The notes under the pieces are model-generated. The model searched no databases. It saw nothing but the letters and a program-made list of their open reading frames with translations, and was not told the DNA's origin. This document shows positions 17,010-25,614 of a stretch of DNA of 64,000 bases, in pieces. The DNA comes from Hymenobacter translucens. Its GTDB lineage: Bacteria; Bacteroidota; Bacteroidia; Cytophagales; Hymenobacteraceae. The position numbers were made by a program, and so were the translations under genes. The stretch covers positions 1-64,000 of the forward strand of contig NZ_JAJERB010000006.1 of assembly GCF_020685205.1 (NCBI RefSeq). Direction: 5' to 3'. The first letter of the stretch is position 1; each line of letters begins with the position of its first letter.

Positions 17010-19601
17010 ATGCTGAATACTCTTGTTGGAAACATCGGTCACACCAGTGTCGTCGTCGCGTTTGTGGCGGCCGTGGTGGCGGCGTACTCCTACTTCATGG
17101 CCAGTAAGGGCCGCACCCTGGGCGACACCGACTCGGCCTGGCTGAAGCTGGCCCGGGGCTCGTTTCTGGTGCATAGCATTGCGGTGGTCGGCATTATAGC
17201 CGCGCTGTTCTCCATCATCCACGGGCACCGCTACGAGTACTACTACGCCTGGAGCCACTCGAGCAACCATTTGCCGGTGTACTACATGATTTCCTGCTTC
17301 TGGGAAGGGCAGGAGGGCTCGTTCCTGCTCTGGATATTCTGGCACGTAGTGCTGGGTTTGATTCTGATGCGCTACAGCCGGCAGTGGGAAGCGCCGGTGA
17401 TGACCGTGTTTGCCTTCGTGCAGCTGTTCCTGACCTCGATGATCCTGGGAGTTGTCGTGCTGAACGTGAAGATCGGCTCCTCGCCGTTCATCCTGCTTCG
17501 CGACTTCCTCACCGACCTGCCGGTGTTCAAGACCAACCCCGACTTCGTGCCCAAAGATGGCACCGGCCTGAACCCCCTGCTCCAGAACTACTGGATGGTG
17601 ATTCACCCGCCCACGCTGTTCCTGGGCTTCGCGCTTACGCTGGTGCCGTTTGCCTTTGCCATTGCCGGCCTCTGGAAAGGCGAGCTGACCAAGTGGGTGA
17701 AGCCGGCTTTGCCCTGGACCCTGCTCGGCGGCCTCGTGCTCGGCGTAGGCGTGATGATGGGCGCCTACTGGGCCTACGAAACCCTCAACTTCGGCGGCTA
17801 CTGGAACTGGGACCCGGTTGAAAACGCGGTGTACATTCCCTGGCTTGTGCTGGTGGCTTCGTTGCACGGCATGATTCTGTGGCAGCGCAGCCGCACCGGC
17901 CTCACGACCTCCTTCGTGCTGGTCATTGCCACCTTCCTGCTGATTCTCTACGCCACGTTCCTGACCCGCAGCGGCGTGCTGGGCAATGCCTCGGTGCACT
18001 CCTTTACCGACCTGGGCCTGTCCGGGCAGCTGCTGATCTACCTGATGGCCTTTGTGGTGATGTCTATCGGCCTGCTGGTGTGGCGCTGGAAGCAGATTCC
18101 GAAGTCGGACCGGGAGCTGACCACCTACAACCCCGAGCTGTGGGTGTTCGTGGGTGCTACGGTGCTGTGCCTCGGCGCTTTCCAGGTGCTGGTCACGACG
18201 TCGATTCCGGTCTACAACGCCTTCCTGGGCTTTATGGGCGTGAAGTCGAACCTGGCACTACCAGCCGACCAGATCAGCCACTACACCAAGTTTCAGCTCT
18301 GGATGGGCGTGCTGGTGGCCTTCCTCTCAGGCCTGGCCCAGATCATGTGGTGGCAGAAAAACAACAAGGAAAGCCTCACCAACTCCCTGACCGTACCGGG
18401 CATCATCACCCTGCTCAGCTCGGCCCTGGTGATACTGCTGATCCGCTACTATAAGCTCGACATCAGCCCGGTGTACATCGTGCTGCTCACGGCGGCGCTG
18501 TTCGGGGTGCTGGCCAACCTGGGCATGGTATTTACCTTGCTCAAGCGGGGCGTGAGCCTCTCGGGCGGAGGCATTGCCCATATCGGCATTGCCCTGATGC
18601 TGCTGGGCGTTCTGGCCTCGGCCGGCTATTCCAACATCATCTCCAAGAACTTTTCCGGTATGGTGTACTCCCGGGAGTTCCCCGAGGACCTGAACCGCGA
18701 CAACGTGCTGCTGTGGCGCAACGAGTCGGCGCCCATGCAGGGCTACGACGTGAGCTACACCGGTCAGTACCTGGACGTGCCCGGCGTACCCAACTACGTG
18801 AACAAGGATCTGCTCTTCCGCACCGACGACGAGTTCAAGACCCTGGCCCGCTCTGAAATCAAGCAGGACGGCAAGGTGTACTTCAAAGCCGGCGACACCG
18901 TAGAAGTACGGCCCGAAAACACCTACTACCGCGTCGAGTACAAGAACAAGAAAACCGGCAAGGCCTTCACCCTTTATCCCCGGGCGCAGGTAAACGAGGA
19001 AATGGGCGGCCTGCTGGCTTCGCCTGACATCAAGCGGTTCGCCAGCCACGACATCTACTCCCACATCAGCTCGGTGCCCGACCCGTCCAAGGAAAAGGAC
19101 TGGAGCGAGGTCAAGGAGCACGTGCTGGCGCTCGGCGACACGATCTTCCTGAACGACTACTTTGCCGTATTCCGCGGCGTGGAGCCGGCCCAGGATGTAA
19201 CGGGTCTGGGCCTGGCCAAAGGCGACCTGGCCATCCAGGGCGACTTCGTAGTGTCGGGTGAGAAGAAGGAGTACCACGTGCATCCCATCTTCGTGGTGCG
19301 CAACCGCCTTATCGGCCGGGTGTCCGATGAAGTGGAAGACCTGGGCCTGCGCCTTACCTTCATCAACGTCGACCCGACTAACAAGAAGTTCACCTTCGGC
19401 GTGAGCACCACCCAAAAGGACTACATCATCCTGAAGGCGGTGGAAAAGCCCTTTATCAACCTGCTCTGGAGCGGCACCCTGCTCATGGCCCTGGGCTTCG
19501 GCATGGCCTTGGTGAAGCGCCGCCGCGAAGTGCAGCCTGCTGCGGCTCCCGCGAAGCCCGCTGCTGCACGCGGAAAGCGCCGGCCCCAGCCGGTAGCGTA
19601 A
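17010..19601 (+). CDS. ccmF: Cytochrome c heme lyase CcmF/CcsA family
   Basis: This large polytopic protein (863 residues) attaches heme to apocytochrome c in the periplasm. The tryptophan-rich WWD heme motif is present (GGYWNWDPVENA, about residue 265), with conserved histidines in HSSNHLPVYY near residue 85 and IHPPTLFLG near 195. After about 15 membrane spans, a periplasmic region (about residues 550-800) precedes the last span and a basic tail (KRRREVQPAAAPAKPAAARG). It is longer than proteobacterial CcmF (about 650), as usual in Bacteroidota. No ccmG or ccmH is nearby. Confidence 0.94.
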   Translation: MLNTLVGNIGHTSVVVAFVAAVVAAYSYFMASKGRTLGDTDSAWLKLARGSFLVHSIAVVGIIAALFSIIHGHRYEYYYAWSHSSNHLPVYYMISCFWEGQEGSFLLWIFWHVVLGLILMRYSRQWEAPVMTVFAFVQLFLTSMILGVVVLNVKIGSSPFILLRDFLTDLPVFKTNPDFVPKDGTGLNPLLQNYWMVIHPPTLFLGFALTLVPFAFAIAGLWKGELTKWVKPALPWTLLGGLVLGVGVMMGAYWAYETLNFGGYWNWDPVENAVYIPWLVLVASLHGMILWQRSRTGLTTSFVLVIATFLLILYATFLTRSGVLGNASVHSFTDLGLSGQLLIYLMAFVVMSIGLLVWRWKQIPKSDRELTTYNPELWVFVGATVLCLGAFQVLVTTSIPVYNAFLGFMGVKSNLALPADQISHYTKFQLWMGVLVAFLSGLAQIMWWQKNNKESLTNSLTVPGIITLLSSALVILLIRYYKLDISPVYIVLLTAALFGVLANLGMVFTLLKRGVSLSGGGIAHIGIALMLLGVLASAGYSNIISKNFSGMVYSREFPEDLNRDNVLLWRNESAPMQGYDVSYTGQYLDVPGVPNYVNKDLLFRTDDEFKTLARSEIKQDGKVYFKAGDTVEVRPENTYYRVEYKNKKTGKAFTLYPRAQVNEEMGGLLASPDIKRFASHDIYSHISSVPDPSKEKDWSEVKEHVLALGDTIFLNDYFAVFRGVEPAQDVTGLGLAKGDLAIQGDFVVSGEKKEYHVHPIFVVRNRLIGRVSDEVEDLGLRLTFINVDPTNKKFTFGVSTTQKDYIILKAVEKPFINLLWSGTLLMALGFGMALVKRRREVQPAAAPAKPAAARGKRRPQPVA

Positions 19602-19620
19602 CACGCTTTTACTCAACAAA

Positions 19621-19657
19621 AAAACGGCGTGACTCCTAGCCCGGGTCACGCCGTTTT
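19621..19657 (+). terminator. Rho-independent terminator after ccmF
   Basis: A 13-bp stem AAAACGGCGTGAC/GTCACGCCGTTTT (19621-19633 with 19645-19657) has an 11-nt loop and a T-rich tail. It ends the ccm cluster. Confidence 0.9.
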
Positions 19658-19966
19658 GTTTGTAAGCCAGTATGCACCGGGTACAGGGGCCGTCATTACC
19701 AGGAGCCGGGCTGCTCCACCGGCTGCCAAAAAGGTCTTGGCTCTCGCACTGCTGCACCAACCCCCGCGTGCCTGGTCTGGCCTTTTACCCGGCCGCCATG
19801 GGCTCCGAAGGGTCTAACAGGAGCTTTACACCGCCTGTTTCGAAACCAATACTATAGCCATCCGGGGTCAGGCCTGTTTAAGCACTTGGCACACGGCCAC
19901 CGAAACAGAACACTACGACCGGCAGAGGCGAGCGGAATAGGTTGTCCGTTGCCATCCGGCCACAAA
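19658..19966. other. Gene-free convergent intergenic stretch
   Basis: About 310 bp lie between two facing terminators. Short open frames here have no family resemblance, no start context and no length worth calling. I see no tRNA, no repeat and no convincing promoter. Confidence 0.6.
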
Positions 19967-19994
19967 AAAAGGGCAGCCAAGCGGCTGCCCTTTT
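19967..19994 (-). terminator. Rho-independent terminator of the T9SS cargo gene
   Basis: A 12-bp perfect stem AAAAGGGCAGCC/GGCTGCCCTTTT has a 4-nt loop and a T tract on the minus strand. It lies 22 bp beyond the stop codon at 20017. Confidence 0.9.
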
Positions 19995-20016
19995 CATGAA
20001 ACAAGACGGGTTCAGA

Positions 20017-22749
20017 TTACTTCTGAATCATCAGGTTGCGGATCGTGTAGTCGTTGCCCGACTTCACTTTCAGCGTGTACAGACCAGCGGCTACTTTCGA
20101 CAGGTCCAGCTTGTTGTTGAAGTTGTCGCGGGCCGAGCCGGTGAATACCACCTGACCCAGGGCGTTGGTAATTTCTACCTGCATGTCGCCTTTGGCGCCG
20201 GCGCCCTTGATGTCCAGCCATACCTGGCCGTTCGAGGGGTTCGGGTACACGCTGATAGCCTGACCCAGGGCATCGGAAGTGCCCGTGATGATCGACACGC
20301 TCAGGTCGTCAACAGCCAGGATGTCCTGGTCTGGCAGGCTGTACACGTGGAAGCCGATGTAGTAGTTGCCCGAAGTGGTAGGCTGGATAGGCGTTACGGC
20401 CGGAGCCGCGCCAACGCCCGTAGTTGCAAACGTGCCATTGGTGATGTTAGCGTTCTGCCAGATCGTGGTCGTCATGGCAGCTACGGTAGCAGCCGTGCCA
20501 TATTTCACTTCCAGACGCTCGGGGAAGGCTGGGTTCGAGCGGTATTTGAACTGCAGCTGGTAGCGGCGGCCGGCCTGCATGAACAGGGCGGGCGTGAAGA
20601 ACCAGTCGTTGGCAACGCTCACTTCGTCATACTGGTACACCATGGCATTCGGAGCCGAAGCAGAGAAGCCGGTGAAATTGCGGTTGTTCCAGGTTTCAAC
20701 ATCGTTGTTGGCGTTCAGCACGGAAATACCGCAGGGCAGCGAGCCGGCAGCCACACCATCGAAGTTCTCCGTGTAGGGGAAGGTCGTGATGATGGGCGGA
20801 GTGCAGGGCGTGGTCAGGCGAACCGGACCAACGAGGGAGCTCTGGTCGGTGGCACCGCAGTTAGCGCGGATGTACACGTCGTAGCTGGTCGAAGCGGCAA
20901 GGCCGGTCAGCAGGCCGGGCGATGTGCCAGCCGTTACCGTGGTGCCGGCACCGGGGGTAGCCGGGTTAAAGCCCGGAGCGCCGTAGATGATGGTATAGGT
21001 CGTGCCGCCAGCCGAGGGCGTGAAGTTAACGCTGGCCGTGGTCGGCGAGGTGGCAACTGCCGTAACGCCGGAAGGAGGAACGCAGGTAACGGCAGCACCA
21101 AAGCTCAGCTCCATGCCCAGACGGATCTTGAAGGTGGTAGCAGCCAGGTCGGTCCAGGCAGTACCGGCGGCACCACGGAAGTAGAACGTGGCGGGACGCA
21201 GGGGATCCTCAATCTGGTAGGCAATCTGCGGGTTGTTGGTTGCGCTGCTGGCGGTTTCCTTCATGCCCAGGAAGAACGTGCCCGAAACGGGAACGGCGGG
21301 CAGCAGGATGGTAGCCGTGCCGGCAGCCGGCGTGCGGGTCTGGTTAGCCGAGGTGTAGAAAACGGAACCGGGGGTTCCACCGGGGCCGGTAGCATCGAGA
21401 AGCACGACCTGGTAGGTCTGTACGTTGTTGGCCGAAGCGGCGAAGGTGAAGCGAACTTCGTTGACCGTCGTAGGCTGGGTAACGGTGTATTTGGTAGCCA
21501 TGATGCCATCCAGCACACCTACGCCAATGCCGGTAGCATTGTACGCCACGGTCTGGTCAGCAATGGCCAGCTGGTTAGAGGTTACGAGCTGCGAGTAGGT
21601 GCTGGCGTCGTTGGCCGTGTTGCCGTCTCCGGCTATCGTGGTGGATACCCGTACGGCATTGGTGCCCAGGGCCATCGTGGCAGGATAAGGAGCAAACGTT
21701 ACAAGCACCGTAGCGCCGGTAGCCAGGGAGGGAATGGTCTTGGTGTCGGTGAACGTGTTGGCACCGCTGACCGTCAGCGTAACCGGTACGTTGGTGAGGG
21801 CCTGGGTACCGTTGTTGCGAACGGCAGCCTGCACCGTGTGCGGCAGGGAAGCCGGCACGGCCAGCTTGCCCAGGGTGTAAACGGCCACTGCGGCGGCATC
21901 AATTGCCGGGGTGGGGGGGCCGGGGTTGAAGCGGTACGTACGACCAGCATCAGGACGAACTGTGCTGCGGACGTTGTGCGCGTTACCGATGCCGGTAGTG
22001 TAGTCGCCGCCAAGGGCCGTGGCCGTCGACCAGGCGCCGGTAGAGCCTTTGGTAATCATCACCAGCTGGCCAGGACCGCCGCCCGAGCCTTTCACACCGA
22101 TGTTGATGTAGCGGAAAGCGTCGGGGCCGGTACCGGCCGTAGCCGCGCCGTAAACGAATTCTACCCGGTCGGTGCCTTCGTACAGCTTCACCTGGAAGGA
22201 GAAGTTGTCGTACTGCGTGCCAATGCTGGACTGGGGCTTATCCTTTACGTTTTTCCACTGAATCGTGCAGATCCGGGAGCCGGTGGCCCCGGTCGTTGCA
22301 ACGCGGTATTCCGCCGTTCCGGTCGTAGCCGCCATCAGGTCGACGTTGAACGGCATCAGCAGGTTCGGCTGGTTGGCTGCCTGCACCGGGCTGCCGGTGA
22401 AGTCCTGAGCGCCGGCCATAAAGAAGGGAGCCGTCGGAGGAGTAGTGCCGAGCTTTACGTAGCCGTTGGTATTCAGTACGAAGTCGGTAAAGGCCGTTCC
22501 GTTGAAGTTGAACGTGAAGCCGATCGGCGTAGCGGCCGAGTTGGCATCGTCGGTGTTGGCCGTGGTGATAACGGTACCCGTCGTGCCGAGGTCGGCGTAG
22601 GTACTGGTCGTGTTCACGAAACCGGAGGGAGTGTAGTTCAGCGCCTGCGCCTGCGCTGCGGTGGCCCCGCCCAGCGCCATAGCCGCTGCCAGCGCCAGTT
22701 TACGCCAGGTGGAAGCACTGCGCTTCACCAGATTGTACTTGTTTGTCAT
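20017..22749 (-). CDS. Large secreted protein with Ig-like domains and T9SS sorting domain
   Basis: This 910-residue protein is probable T9SS cargo. Signal peptide: about residues 1-35 (ALGGATAAQAQ). Regions in order: an N-terminal beta domain with FTFNFNGTAFTDFVLNTNGY; a CARDB-like domain near residues 280-370 (VQAAVRNNGTQALTNVPVTL); a fibronectin type III domain near 560-650 (GVTAVATSPTTASVNFTPS); a jelly-roll or cleaved-adhesin-like domain (FPYTENFDG); and a type A sorting domain in the last 80 residues (ISVYPNPSNGQVWLDIKG, then VAAGLYTLKV). These domains suggest adhesion or surface binding, not catalysis. The ATG at 22749 is set by the signal peptide. A strong promoter lies about 85 bp upstream. 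Confidence 0.88.
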   Translation of the reverse strand: MTNKYNLVKRSASTWRKLALAAAMALGGATAAQAQALNYTPSGFVNTTSTYADLGTTGTVITTANTDDANSAATPIGFTFNFNGTAFTDFVLNTNGYVKLGTTPPTAPFFMAGAQDFTGSPVQAANQPNLLMPFNVDLMAATTGTAEYRVATTGATGSRICTIQWKNVKDKPQSSIGTQYDNFSFQVKLYEGTDRVEFVYGAATAGTGPDAFRYINIGVKGSGGGPGQLVMITKGSTGAWSTATALGGDYTTGIGNAHNVRSTVRPDAGRTYRFNPGPPTPAIDAAAVAVYTLGKLAVPASLPHTVQAAVRNNGTQALTNVPVTLTVSGANTFTDTKTIPSLATGATVLVTFAPYPATMALGTNAVRVSTTIAGDGNTANDASTYSQLVTSNQLAIADQTVAYNATGIGVGVLDGIMATKYTVTQPTTVNEVRFTFAASANNVQTYQVVLLDATGPGGTPGSVFYTSANQTRTPAAGTATILLPAVPVSGTFFLGMKETASSATNNPQIAYQIEDPLRPATFYFRGAAGTAWTDLAATTFKIRLGMELSFGAAVTCVPPSGVTAVATSPTTASVNFTPSAGGTTYTIIYGAPGFNPATPGAGTTVTAGTSPGLLTGLAASTSYDVYIRANCGATDQSSLVGPVRLTTPCTPPIITTFPYTENFDGVAAGSLPCGISVLNANNDVETWNNRNFTGFSASAPNAMVYQYDEVSVANDWFFTPALFMQAGRRYQLQFKYRSNPAFPERLEVKYGTAATVAAMTTTIWQNANITNGTFATTGVGAAPAVTPIQPTTSGNYYIGFHVYSLPDQDILAVDDLSVSIITGTSDALGQAISVYPNPSNGQVWLDIKGAGAKGDMQVEITNALGQVVFTGSARDNFNNKLDLSKVAAGLYTLKVKSGNDYTIRNLMIQK

Positions 22750-22831
22750 AAGGGAAAAGTAAGGAGGTAAGAAAGTGGAATGTGACTTAAAAAAAGAAGG
22801 GCCGCCGGGGTGGGCCGCGGCCGCCAGCCTT

Positions 22832-22862
22832 TGAAAGTACAAGTTGCTAAATTTCCGGCAAA
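22832..22862 (-). promoter_or_regulatory. Complete Bacteroidota promoter, TTTG-N19-TACTTTCA
   Basis: On the minus strand the -33 box TTTG (22859-22862) is followed by exactly 19 nt and the -7 box TACTTTCA (22832-22839). The predicted leader is about 75 nt. The leader contains a pyrimidine stretch reading ACCTCCTTAC close to the start codon, which resembles the anti-Shine-Dalgarno sequence itself. Confidence 0.78.
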
Positions 22863-22928
22863 AAAACGGGTAACCGGTTACCCGCTGCCCGAAAGACTAT
22901 CTTCCGGCTCATTTTTTCTGACTCTGTG

Positions 22929-23759
22929 ATGCCGAAGGCAAAAGGTGCTTCAATGCAAATCGGGCTGCTGGGCGCCGGTCGGGTAGGGGCCCAGTTGGGC
23001 CCGGCCCTGGTGGCGGCGGGGCACCGGGTGGTGGCCGTCTGGAGCCGGACCCCCGGACCGGCCGCCGCCCTGGCGGCCCGGCTGCCGGGCGCCCGATCCA
23101 CCACTGTCCTGGCCGAGCTGCCCCCGGCCGACCTGTATCTGCTGGCCGTGCCCGACGCGGCCATCGGCGACGTGCTGCAAGCGTTGCACCTGCCGGCCGG
23201 CTCGCTCGTTGCCCATACCTCTGGGTCGGTTCCGCTGGCGGTATTTCATGCCTTCCCGGGCCTGCGGGGCGGCATCTTTTATCCCCTGCAAACCTTCAGT
23301 CCCGGTCGGGACCTTGACTGGGCCCGGGTTCCGCTCTGCATTGAGGCCACCGATGAATCCGGGGAAGCCACGCTGCTGGCCGTGGCCCGCACCCTGAGCG
23401 ACCAGGCCGAGCTGGTCGCCACGCCCCAGCGCCAGGTGCTGCACGTGGCGGCGGTGTTTGCGTCCAACTTCACGAATCACCTGCTCGGTATCAGCCGCGC
23501 TCTGCTCAAAGAAGCGCAACTGCCATTCGGGCTGCTGGGTCCGCTGGTCGAGGAAACCGTTGCCAAGGCCCTGACGAATCCGCCGTTTGAGGTGCAAACC
23601 GGCCCGGCGGCCCGCCGCGACGAGCCCACGCTGGTGCGCCACCGGGCGGCTTTGGCGGCTTACCCGCAGTGGCAGGAACTGTATAGTGCCCTTACGGCCA
23701 GCATTCAGCAGCAGCTGCCTGCCGCCCCGGGTCCGCCTGATGCCAGCCGGATGCTTTGA
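22929..23759 (+). CDS. Rossmann-fold protein with DUF2520 domain
   Basis: The 276-residue protein has an N-terminal NAD(P)-binding motif (IGLLGAGRVGAQLGPAL, near residue 11) and a second glycine-poor stretch (LYLLAVPDAAI). Its C-terminal helical half contains FASNFTNHLLGISRALL and matches the DUF2520 pattern. It resembles 2-dehydropantoate/6-phosphogluconate-like dehydrogenases, but the substrate is unknown. ATG 22929 follows a GTG directly; a later ATG at 22953 would begin at MQIGLLGAG and is also possible. Its stop codon overlaps the -33 box of the ferredoxin promoter. Confidence 0.82.
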   Translation: MPKAKGASMQIGLLGAGRVGAQLGPALVAAGHRVVAVWSRTPGPAAALAARLPGARSTTVLAELPPADLYLLAVPDAAIGDVLQALHLPAGSLVAHTSGSVPLAVFHAFPGLRGGIFYPLQTFSPGRDLDWARVPLCIEATDESGEATLLAVARTLSDQAELVATPQRQVLHVAAVFASNFTNHLLGISRALLKEAQLPFGLLGPLVEETVAKALTNPPFEVQTGPAARRDEPTLVRHRAALAAYPQWQELYSALTASIQQQLPAAPGPPDASRML

Positions 23760-23785
23760 TTCCGGGGGCGGGGTGCGTACCTTCG
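23755..23785 (+). promoter_or_regulatory. Complete promoter, TTTG-N19-TACCTTCG, for the ferredoxin
   Basis: The -33 TTTG (23755-23758) overlaps the TGA stop of the DUF2520 gene. Exactly 19 nt later is the -7 box TACCTTCG (23778-23785). The predicted start of transcription is around 23792, giving a leader of about 30 nt before the GTG at 23820. Confidence 0.75.
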
Positions 23786-23819
23786 TGGCCGCATTTTGCC
23801 CCGCATTAGCTGCCTTTTC

Positions 23820-24152
23820 GTGAACGTCGTTAATATCACCTTTCAGTTTCAGGATGGCCAGCCCGAGCAGACCCATGTGGGTACGCAGGGTGAGTCGGTA
23901 CTGGACGTGGCCCTCAACAATGGCATTCAGCTACAGCATAACTGCGGCGGCGTGTGCGGCTGCAGCACCTGCCACGTGTACGTGCAGCAGGGCGAGCAGG
24001 ACCTGCCGGAAATCAGCGACAAGGAAGAAGACTTCATCGACCGGGCCGTAAACCCCCGTATCAACTCCCGCCTGGCCTGCCAGTGCGTGGTGCAGCGGGC
24101 AACCAGCAACCTGGTTATCCTGATTCCCCCCCAGGACTTTCTGGGCCACTAG
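23820..24152 (+). CDS. Adrenodoxin-type 2Fe-2S ferredoxin
   Basis: The product is a 110-residue electron carrier. The cluster ligands follow the adrenodoxin/Isc pattern C-x5-C-x2-C (CGGVCGCSTC) with a fourth cysteine in ACQCVV about 35 residues later. This branch, rather than the plant type, supports Fe-S cluster assembly or P450-like partners. The GTG start was chosen because it lies just after a strong promoter and gives MNVVNITFQFQDG; a TTG at 23796 would sit almost on the transcription start. The next gene is iscX, which supports a role in Fe-S biogenesis. Confidence 0.88.
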   Translation: MNVVNITFQFQDGQPEQTHVGTQGESVLDVALNNGIQLQHNCGGVCGCSTCHVYVQQGEQDLPEISDKEEDFIDRAVNPRINSRLACQCVVQRATSNLVILIPPQDFLGH

Positions 24153-24304
24153 CCTTTTTTGTAAATGTGCTACTGTGGTGAACAGGCAAACGTAAACCGG
24201 ATGGAACAGGCCTCATGGGCTTTCTTTGTTTTGGTTACTGCGTTGCCTTCAGCCTATTTTACAGATCAGCACATCAGCCCATTTCCCACATCAGCTTTAA
24301 AAGG

Positions 24305-24544
24305 ATGAACCACTTTGAACCCCCAATTAACTGGGCCGACCACGAAGACGTGGCTATGGCCCTGTACGAAAAGTTTGGGGACGACTTCAACGAGGCCAAG
24401 ATCTACCGGATCCGCTTCACCGACCTGCTGGACTGGGTGCTGAGCCTTCCCAATTTTGCCGGCACCCGCGAACAGGCCACCGAAGGCCACCTGGAGCAGA
24501 TTCAGGCCAAATGGGTGTACGAGTGGCGCGACAACCAGAAATAA
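24305..24544 (+). CDS. iscX: Fe-S assembly protein IscX
   Basis: IscX is a small acidic helical protein that binds the cysteine desulfurase IscS and modulates its activity with iron. The 79-residue product has the family layout: NWADHEDVAMALYEKF at residues 9-24, then RFTDLLDWVLSLPNF and a C-terminal WVYEW segment. The ATG at 24305 is preceded by AAAAGG, one of the few clear ribosome sites in the window. It lies downstream of a 2Fe-2S ferredoxin, echoing the fdx-iscX end of isc operons, but no other isc genes are present. Confidence 0.9.
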   Translation: MNHFEPPINWADHEDVAMALYEKFGDDFNEAKIYRIRFTDLLDWVLSLPNFAGTREQATEGHLEQIQAKWVYEWRDNQK

Positions 24545-24605
24545 GCGCCTGGCCGGGAAACCCGGTTTTTGCCCCGCAGCCCGGATTTTCCTCCTTCTCT
24601 CTGCT

Positions 24606-25109
24606 ATGACCCCAAGCTCTACCCTGCCCGACCTGCAGGCCATCAAAGCCTTTGTGCTCGACGTTGACGGCGTGCTGACCGACGGGACGCTGCTGGCGCT
24701 CAACTCCGGGGAACAGGCCCGCGCGTTTCACATCCGCGACGGGTTTGCCATCCGGCACGCGCTGACCAAAGGCTACCGCATCGTCATCATCTCGGGTCGG
24801 CAGGAAGAAGGTGTCCGCAAGCGTCTGGAGTCGCTCGACGTGCACGACATCTACCTCGGGGTGGATGACAAGATGAAGATCTTCAACAACTACATCAACC
24901 ACCACCGGCTCGACCCGGCCCACATTGCCTACATGGGCGACGACGTGCCCGATCTGGAAGTGATGCGCCGCGTGGGCCTGCCCGCCTGCCCGGCCGATGC
25001 CGCCGAAGACGCCCGTGCCATCAGCCGCTACGTGGCCAAGCTGCCCGGCGGACACGGGGCCGTGCGCGAGTTGATTGAGGCCGTAATGAAAGCCCAGAAA
25101 ACGTGGTAA
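24606..25109 (+). CDS. kdsC: 3-deoxy-D-manno-octulosonate 8-phosphate phosphatase (KdsC-like)
   Basis: This HAD-superfamily phosphatase makes Kdo for the lipopolysaccharide core. The 167-residue product has motif I DVDGVLTDG near residue 20, motif II ISGRQ near 60 and motif III GDDVPD near 115. It lacks a cap domain, typical of the tetrameric KdsC branch. The ATG at 24606 fits the family's length; longer frames overlap iscX. KdsC-like enzymes can also act on related sugar phosphates, so the exact substrate is inferred. Confidence 0.88.
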   Translation: MTPSSTLPDLQAIKAFVLDVDGVLTDGTLLALNSGEQARAFHIRDGFAIRHALTKGYRIVIISGRQEEGVRKRLESLDVHDIYLGVDDKMKIFNNYINHHRLDPAHIAYMGDDVPDLEVMRRVGLPACPADAAEDARAISRYVAKLPGGHGAVRELIEAVMKAQKTW

Positions 25110-25181
25110 CACGCCCTGCGCAAGGCTTTTAGCGAAAGTTCGAGAGTCGTATTCCGGGCCCGGTTCTGAGTTTTGGCAGAG

Positions 25182-25211
25182 TTGCGGTTTTCTGAAATCC
25201 CTCTATCTTTA
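25182..25211 (+). promoter_or_regulatory. Complete promoter, TTG-N19-TATCTTTA, for the cold-shock gene
   Basis: TTG at 25182-25184 and TATCTTTA at 25204-25211 are separated by exactly 19 nt. The leader to the ATG at 25246 is about 28 nt and rich in T and C. Confidence 0.75.
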
Positions 25212-25245
25212 CCGAATCAACCATCACTTTCATCATTTTATTTTC

Positions 25246-25440
25246 ATGAAAACAGGAACCGTAAAATTCTATAATGAGTCGAAGGGCTACGGCTTCATTA
25301 CGGAAGACGGCACGAAGGAAGATTTCTTCGTCCACGTGACTGGTCTTAACGGGGACCAAATCCAACAAAACGACCGGGTGTCCTTCGACACCCAGGAAGG
25401 CCGCAAAGGCGTCAATGCGGTGAATGTAAAGAAGCTGTAG
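25246..25440 (+). CDS. Cold-shock domain protein (CspA family)
   Basis: This 64-residue single cold-shock domain protein binds single-stranded RNA and DNA. RNP1 reads KGYGFIT (residues 13-19) and RNP2 reads DFFVHV (26-31), both intact. It has its own promoter and terminator and so is a single-gene unit. The leader is much shorter than that of E. coli cspA, so the same leader-based thermosensing seems unlikely. Confidence 0.95.
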   Translation: MKTGTVKFYNESKGYGFITEDGTKEDFFVHVTGLNGDQIQQNDRVSFDTQEGRKGVNAVNVKKL

Positions 25441-25472
25441 TAGGCTGCGGCCTGGTAAGTTTTTCTTTTTCG

Positions 25473-25507
25473 GAAAGCCTCTCCGTGCTCGGGGAGGCTT
25501 TCTTTTT
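25473..25507 (+). terminator. Rho-independent terminator of the cold-shock gene
   Basis: A 12-bp stem GAAAGCCTCTCC/GGGGAGGCTTTC with one G-U pair has a 6-nt loop and a following T5 tract. Confidence 0.88.
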
Positions 25508-25614
25508 GGCTTCAGCGGCCGCACTGTTTTCGCCGGCCGGCCGTTTACCTTAGGGTTCCGCTGCTTTAAAGCAGGCGGCAGCCTGCCCGGCGGCCCCGGC
25601 CTATTTCCCTGAGT

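Noticed and set aside
19942..22770. Very long open frame (942 codons) on the plus strand
   Set aside because: It lies antisense to the T9SS cargo gene, has Gly/Arg/Val-rich low-information sequence, no signal or domain, and runs through that gene's terminator and promoter. G+C-rich coding DNA often leaves such open antisense frames.
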